A program made the position numbers and the translations under genes. From Gnetum montanum (lineage: Eukaryota > Streptophyta > Gnetopsida > Gnetales > Gnetaceae), in assembly GCA_015680685.1 (NCBI GenBank), contig MNCI01025042.1, forward strand, positions 878,281 to 942,280: a stretch of DNA of 64,000 bases. Reading direction: 5' to 3'. Positions 58,401 through 64,000 of the stretch are shown here, piece by piece; positions within the stretch are counted from its first letter, which is position 1; each line of letters begins with the position of its first letter. The notes beneath the pieces are model-generated. The model saw only the letters and a list, made by a program, of their open reading frames with translations, made no database searches and was not told the origin of the DNA.

Positions 58401-60058
58401 TCACGAGAGAAAATTGGCCCGTTGTCAGTCTAGTCTTCATGAAGCCACCCACGAGCCTTGCACATCGCAAATGCTCTGGAGAACTACTTGTGAAAGTGGA
58501 CCATCGAACCCTTCGTTTGCTTTAGCACAGTCCCACGAAGGTTAGGGCCCATCATAAATGCCTCCAGAGCTATACGAGTGAGGGCTATCCCTTCATCCTC
58601 AATCAGGGTCCCGTCTGGGTTGGTCTTCAGCCTACAAATGAATACATGTCAACAAAATAAGAAGCCAACATCAAACGGCGAAAAGAAAACGATAAATGTA
58701 AATGGTCCCACCTGGCTATTCGGTATACCGTGTGAGGAGGATTCTGGAATAAAGTATGTGTGTGGGTGGCTATGAATAATGTATTATTGAGGTAGTCCAA
58801 CCCTCGTGGCAGTAACGCCCACACACGCGTTAACGGGCGTGTTGCCCTGGGCCCGCGGGTAGTGCCATCCTCATTAACAAATGGCCCCTCGTCAATGTCT
58901 TCGATGAAAACCATGACACCCTCGACGGCCCCCGGCAGCATCGCATCAACCACACTCCGCACAGTCACTTTGTCAAAATTCGACCACATAGCCACTTCAA
59001 AATTGTCTAGCAGAAAGGCCAAGAATTCACAAGTACCTTCCCGGAACCAAACCTCATTTTCATCCACAGTTAGGTTTGAAGAAACCTCGCCATCCTCAAC
59101 GGGACCAACCCATGTCAACACCCCGACGAGTTCAACGACAATAAGGAAGCATTTGTTGTCCCTGCAATCAATCGCAATGCCACAAAATGAAAGTTTGCAT
59201 CATAAATCAAAAATCAACTCTGTTTACGCTCAGCGTATACGCTGCACACAGGGCGTATACGCCAGCCAAACTTTACAATTGGCACAAAAAACACAACTTA
59301 TGCCCAGCGTATACGCTGAACACAGAGCATATACGCCCGCAATTCACGCTCAGCGTATATGCTATACACAGCGTATACCCCGGACAAACTGTTAGCACTT
59401 AGCGTAAAAAACACGATTCAAACTTAATGTATACACTGTACACAGCGTATACGCCGACCAACACTTAAAAATGTGATTTAAACTCAGCGTATATGCTACC
59501 AAATTCAGCGTCTACGCTAACACCCGAACCCCTTCACGCGTAGCATATACACTGAAGAAATTCGCTTATAGCGTAAACCATATATGCCGAAAAATAAAAT
59601 AGCATGCCAAAAGATAACTGTACGCGTACGGCGTATACGTCGGGCAAACCCTCAGCATATACGCCGTCGCAAAAAAAAACAAATTACACTAATGACAAAC
59701 ACGCCGACAAGCTTCAGTCACACCGGAGCGTACGCTAACATGATAACACTGAAAAGGGCTTACGCTAGTAAACTGATAAACACCGTCTACGCTGCACAGT
59801 TACGCTGGCGTATACGCTGAAAACCCTTATACTGAAAACCCTTCTACGCTCGGTGTAGACGCCGAGACCATCTACGCTACAAACAAAAAATAGCACAGAA
59901 ACAGTAGAGGCAGGAATCAGAGCCTACCTGTGGGACGTTGCAGGCCACGATGGAACCTTTGGCTTGGGCAGACCCTGCAACATGGCCTCCGTCTCTTCGG
60001 CGAAGGTTAGATCGGGACCCTTCCGCCCCTGGTCCTCCACTTCCTTTCCCTTGCCCAT
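55487..60058 (-). CDS. Antisense 8-exon gene: NIF-like pseudophosphatase, retroelement domain, coiled coil
   Basis: Exons on the - strand: 60,058-59,928 (ATG; MGKGKEVEDQ), 59,161-58,712, 58,631-58,369, 58,279-57,190, 57,070-56,840, 56,743-56,555, 56,463-55,679, 55,588-55,487 (TAG). All seven introns are GT-AG and all phases join. With the 49-bp assembly duplication in exon 4 removed, the length is 3,192 nt, about 1,063 residues. Exon 2 resembles NIF/FCP1 phosphatases (FLIVVELVGVL; VWFREGTCEFLAFLLDNFE; AMWSNFDKVTVRSVVDAML; NTLFIATHTHTLFQNPPHT), but DLDG is ELVG and DDSP is lost, so it is probably inactive. Exon 4 has SPEFFLDLFGVPVDG, LYPLFRAWVFPK and YLRRFAKFLVVR. Exon 7 is a coiled coil; exon 8 is acidic. 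Five in-frame stops (two in exon 3; 57,918; 57,705; 57,663) look like C-to-T changes. It has its own TATA box. Function unknown. Confidence 0.82.
57523..57617. other. Assembly gap with duplicated flanks (N at 57,569)
   Basis: 46 bases (57,523-57,568) recur at 57,572-57,617. Collapsing the 49-bp offset brings YLRRFAKFLVVR and VDNKFVLQ into one frame, which supports an unmerged contig overlap. Confidence 0.88.
59200..59900 (-). repeat. GCGTATACGC array inside intron 1 of the antisense gene
   Basis: About fifteen GCGTATACGC or decayed forms (GCGTATATGC, GCATATACGC) plus single TACGCT half-sites, spaced 20-50 bp. It is the same word as in LTR B and the leader. The intron is otherwise A-rich. Confidence 0.85.
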
Positions 60059-60299
60059 CTCGGAGTGTCTATGCTGACGATCTAAGTTTACGCTGAGCAG
60101 CTGTGTACGCTGGCGCTGAGAAGTTTAAGCTTCGGCGTCTACGATAGGGTCTCCGCGTCTACGCTGGGGATCAGTCTTAGGCGTCTATGCCGAGGTTTAC
60201 GCGTACGCTAGGATACTGTGGTTTATGCTTACGCCTTAGCAAGTTTACGCTGTCGCTCATGCTGTCGCTTTCCAGTAAAAAAAATGGACCCCCCCTTCC
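60059..60299 (-). promoter_or_regulatory. Antisense 5' UTR with half-site cluster
   Basis: Between the antisense TATA box and its ATG, TACGCTG/GCGTCTACG/TTTACGCTG words occur about every 15-25 bp. Given the TATA position, the transcript would start near 60,270, giving a leader of about 210 bases. Confidence 0.6.
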
Positions 60300-60308
60300 C
60301 TTTATATA
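60300..60308 (-). promoter_or_regulatory. TATA box of the antisense gene
   Basis: On the - strand TATATAAAG in the context GTGCTATATAAAGGGAAGG, a near-consensus plant TATA box about 242 bp upstream of the antisense ATG. No other strong TATA word lies between. Confidence 0.7.
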
Positions 60309-60682
60309 GCACCCGATGACGCTGACGCTGACACCGCTGCTGCTTATGCCGCCGTCACTCCGTTTTTTTCCTTTTTGCCTTTTTTGCCTACTATTTGCTA
60401 AAATTTCCCAAAAAATGATGAAAATTAACTAAAAACAGAGATTATGACGTCCTGGTTTCTCCATGGACCCCATTCTACACATTTACGTTGAACATTCTAG
60501 TTTAAACCCCACTCATGGCCCGGTATGGCCTTAAACTGCCACTCACTGCCCGGTAAGGCATCAAACTACCATGCATCCAGGTGTGATGATAATCCACCAT
60601 TATACATGTACGTATAGTTTAAAAACACCGAAAGACACAGAATGATCCCTCTTTGCTCATGCAACTCCCGATTTATTGGCAG
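60309..60682 (+). other. Spacer before pol, with a sense splice-acceptor candidate
   Basis: GACGCT/ACCGCTGCTG repeats (60,315-60,355), then TGGCCTTAAACTGCC and GGCATCAAACTACC (60,505-60,575), the same words that follow the protease at 55.0-55.2 kb. It ends in TTTATTGGCAG (60,672-60,682), a good acceptor at the edge of the pol frame. Tat/Ogre elements are known to have an intron between protease and RT. The donor is not resolved. Confidence 0.45.
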
Positions 60683-63600
60683 GGACAAGCTCAATGGACT
60701 GCCAGTGTTTAACTGCATCATTAACCATTGACGGACCATACGACACCATTATACAGGACATTGACATAAACTTCATCAACTTAAGTCCATTGACGGACGA
60801 TGCGGTTATAGCCTCAACACAGTGAACAACAGACGATTACGGGGGCATGACCAAATTTCTTGACATAGAGGCCGAAAACATCACCAAAGATCCGTTAGCC
60901 GAAACTCCCATTACCATGCTTGATGGGGAAATTAAAATATTAAAATTGAGTACATTATTACAACCGCACTTGGCCCAAGACATTCAGAATGTGCTTAGGG
61001 AAAACATGAAAGCATTCGCTTGGTCCTATACGGACATGCCTAGGCTAGATCCTAGAATTGTCCAACACAACATTATTCTAGACTCGAAACTAAGACCGAT
61101 AAAACAGAAAGCACGAAAAGTTCGACCTGAGGTGGCGTTGGCACTTCACAATGAGATCACCAAGCTCTACCAGGCTGGTTTCATTCGGGCTGTTGATTAC
61201 ATCGAATGGGTGTCCAACATGGTCATCGTCGCAAAGAAAAATGGAAGCATTCGCCTATGCATCGACTTCCGAGATTTAAACGTAGCAACCATAAAAGATG
61301 ACTTTCCCCTACCCAGCATCGATCAACTTGTTGACTCGACTACCGGACATGCCTTGCTATCTTTTATGGATGGTTTTTCGAGATACAACCAAATACGCAT
61401 CAACCCTAAACATTAACTTCGGACAACCTTCATGACCCCATGGGGAACTTTTTGTTACACCATGATGCCCTTAGGTCTCAAGAACGTAGCGGCCACATAT
61501 CAAAGAGCCATGATGTTTATCTTTAGTGATTATATGCTACGGTCGCTCAACGATTATGTGGATGACATCGTGGTTAAGTCAAAAACGACCGAACAACACG
61601 TACAAGACCTCGACTTAGTCTTAAAACGTTGTTTAAAATACGAACTAAGACTTAACCCAAAAAATGTGTCTTTGGCATCAAAATAGGCAAAATGCTCGGA
61701 TTCATAGCCTCTGAAGCAGGGATACGAGTAGACCCCGATAAAGTTAAGGCCATCACCAACCTGAAACCACCCAGTAACCTTACCGAACTTCAAGGTCTAC
61801 AAGGTAGACTACAATTCATTAGGCACTTCATAGAAAAATTAACGGACAAACTAAAACCTATGAACCACCTGTTACGTAAAAATGTCCATTTTGAATGGAC
61901 TCCGCAGTGTCAGGAAGCGTTCGAAAACATCAAAACAGCACTTGCCCGACTGCCCACGGTCTACCGACCCCAAAACAACAAACTGTTCTACATCTACCTT
62001 GCCACTTCAAAATCGTCCATCGCGTCTATGCTCTGCCAGAAACAAGATGACGGAACTGAAGTCCCTGTATACTACTTGAGCCATGCCTTAGTTGCCCATG
62101 AAAAGAAGTATAACAATGTGGAAAGGTCATGTTTAGCTTTAGTCTTTTCTCTAATAAAATGGCGACATTACCTCTTCCGTAATCAAGTTTACATAATCTG
62201 TAAGGACAATGTACTGAGAGCTATAACAGGAAACATTTACGAAACGAGTCCAATAGCCCGGTGGAAAGCCATGATAGCCGAGTTTGACCTATACTATGTA
62301 GCACAATCATCAGTCAAGGGTCAAGCCATAGCAGATCAAATGGCCACGTCACCAACACGTGATCAAGCAACCATAGATCCAGAATTCCCAGATGAGAACA
62401 TAAACACCATAAACACAGTGCCCCAAGATTATGATGTCATTCTAAACTTTGATGGAGCATCCACCTCTCGAGGAGGAAGTGCGGCCGTTGTCATCACCTA
62501 TCCCTCCGGGGAGATCTGACCCTTTGCCTATCGTTTCAATTTTCACTGTACTAACAACGTAGCAGAGTATGAAGGTCTTCTTAGAGGTCTCACGGTAGCA
62601 CTGGCTTCAGACATCACACGGCTTATAGTCAGAGGAGATTCACAATTGGTCGTAAACCAAGTTACAGACATTTACACATGTAAAGCCCAACATTCACAAC
62701 CATACTATGATTTGGCAAAACATTTAATGAGGCGATTCGGAAACATTGATGTGCAACACGTCTCTCGAAACGATAACACCATCGCAGACGCGTTGGCCAC
62801 ATTAGCGCTAAACATATCGCCTGACATGTTCCATGCCTTGCCAAACTCCGTAATCAACTGCGCTGAACTGATAACCAATACCCCTGACACATTGCCAATT
62901 GCATCTGTTAGTACAACACACGTGGTGGAATGGTATGATGACATAAAAGAGTACCTTCTACGTGGCAAAACACCACGACATCTAACGCATGCACAGAAAG
63001 ATGCGGTGCGGAAACGTTCTAGGCAATACACCCTCGTAGGAGACACACTATGTCGTCGATCCTACGAAGGCATATTTCTAACATGCGTCAGTAGTACTAA
63101 GGCCCAAACAATAGTTGAACAAATACATGAGGGACTATGCGGAGCACACATTGCGCCTAAGGCCATGGCAATGAAAATAAGACGATTAGGCTATTATTGG
63201 CTGCATATGGAATATGACTGTCTCACCAAGGTTAGAATATGTGACACTTGCCAAAAGCATAGTAACCTAATCCATGTCCCACCAAACGAGTTGCACATGG
63301 CGAAGATCATGTGGCCCTTCCAAAAATGGGGTTTGGACCTCATCAGACCAATCACACCCTCGTCTTCCACAGGGCACAGTTTCATCATAACTGCTACTGA
63401 ATACTTCACAAAGTGGGTTGAGGCTGTTCCCCTCCGAAAGACCACATCTAAACACGTGTGCAATTTCATTCTCGAAAACATAATAACCCGTTTTGGCATT
63501 CCCATGAAAATCATCACTAACAACGGGCCACAATTTAGCAGTGCCGAAACAAAAACTTTCTGCGACAGTCTGGGGATCAAACACTCATTTTCCTCTCCTT

Positions 63601-64000
63601 ACTATCCTTAGAGCAATGGGCAAGCAGAAGCAACAAATAAGAAGATCGTTATAATACTTAAGAAAATGCTGACCCAAAGCAAAAGAAAATGGCACGAGCA
63701 ATTAGTGTACGCATTATGGGCATACCGCACCACACACCGAACGTCAACAAGTAAAACGCCATATAGTCTTGTTTACGGTTCAGAAGCTGTCTTACCTTTA
63801 GAATTATAGGTACCATCATTAAGGATCACACTCTCCGGACTCCTCGAAGATGAGCAAAATAATAATCTGCGTATCATTGACCTCGATTCGGCGGAAGAAG
63901 AACGCATACACGCATTCGATCAAATCGAATGGTATCAAAAGCAACAACGACAGCGACATCGACATGACATCAACAAACGCCCCATCAAAGAAGGTGACCT
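60683..64000 (+). pseudogene. pol: Element B pol: RT, dual RNase H, integrase (runs off the window)
   Basis: One frame with few lesions. RT 60,960-61,690: QHNIILDSKLRPIKQKARKV, LYQAGFIRAVDYIEWVSNMV, LCIDFRDLN, SFMDGFSRYNQI, then YVDDIVVKSK at 61,554. First RNase H about 61,880-62,330 (FYIYLATSKSSI, VYYLSHALVAHEKKYNNVE). Second, archaeal-type RNase H 62,430-62,830 (LNFDGASTSRGGSA, NNVAEYEGLL, RGDSQLVVNQV), the Tat hallmark. Integrase from 62,930: HEGLCGAH, CDTCQ, GLDLIRP; the second catalytic Asp is Asn (ITNNGPQF), then NGQAEATNKK. Stops at 60,832, 61,414, 61,684, 62,518, 63,609 and 63,807 are mostly C-to-T type. A small frame change lies near 61,690. Confidence 0.88.

Overview
The window comes from a large, repeat-rich plant nuclear genome. 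I see no single-copy host gene, no rRNA or tRNA gene and no organellar sequence. Nearly everything is LTR-retrotransposon: Ty3/gypsy elements of Tat/Ogre type (dual RNase H) on the + strand, Athila-like gypsy elements lacking pol on the + strand, and Ty1/copia elements with only a gag-like gene on the - strand. The species cannot be named from this. Most of 1-48 kb is AT-rich and mutated. The 48.8-64 kb element is more CpG-rich and much less decayed, so it is probably the youngest.

Layout. 1-2.3 kb: repeat-rich tail and LTR of a Tat-type element (family D). 2.3-8.25 kb: copia copies on the - strand. 8.25-16 kb: a D-family element (X) with an antisense, intron-containing gene followed by a degenerate ~192-bp tandem array. 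16-18.4 kb: integrase tail and LTR of a D element. 18.4-33.5 kb: a second D element (Y), whose pol is split at 20,638 by a structurally complete Athila-like element (C, 20,639-29,364) with a 5-bp target duplication ACAAT. 33.5-36.5 kb: remnant and a third copia copy. 36.5-41.7 kb: Athila-like fragments (G, F), one holding a solo LTR (E). 41.7-48.8 kb: gag-protease-only Tat element (A), inserted into the protease of F. 48.8-64 kb: Tat element B: LTR, PBS, gag-protease, antisense gene, RT-RNaseH-integrase, running off the end.

The main discovery candidate is in B and its relative X. Between protease and RT, on the opposite strand, lies a gene with its own TATA box, an ATG, eight exons and seven GT-AG introns whose phases all join. 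It encodes about 1,063 residues: a NIF/FCP1-like phosphatase domain that has lost its catalytic motifs, a retroelement-associated domain, a coiled coil and an acidic tail. X keeps most of the same exon plan. Each LTR family also carries its own short self-complementary motif, clustered just upstream of its LTR TATA box: GCGTATACGC in B, GCGTAGCAC in A, AGCATAGTC in D, GATATCG in C and E, GATGCATCAA in F, AGACGTCT in copia. In B and X the same motif also fills the promoter or first intron of the antisense gene. I infer that a family-specific DNA recognition and regulatory or anti-silencing system may be built into these retrotransposons.
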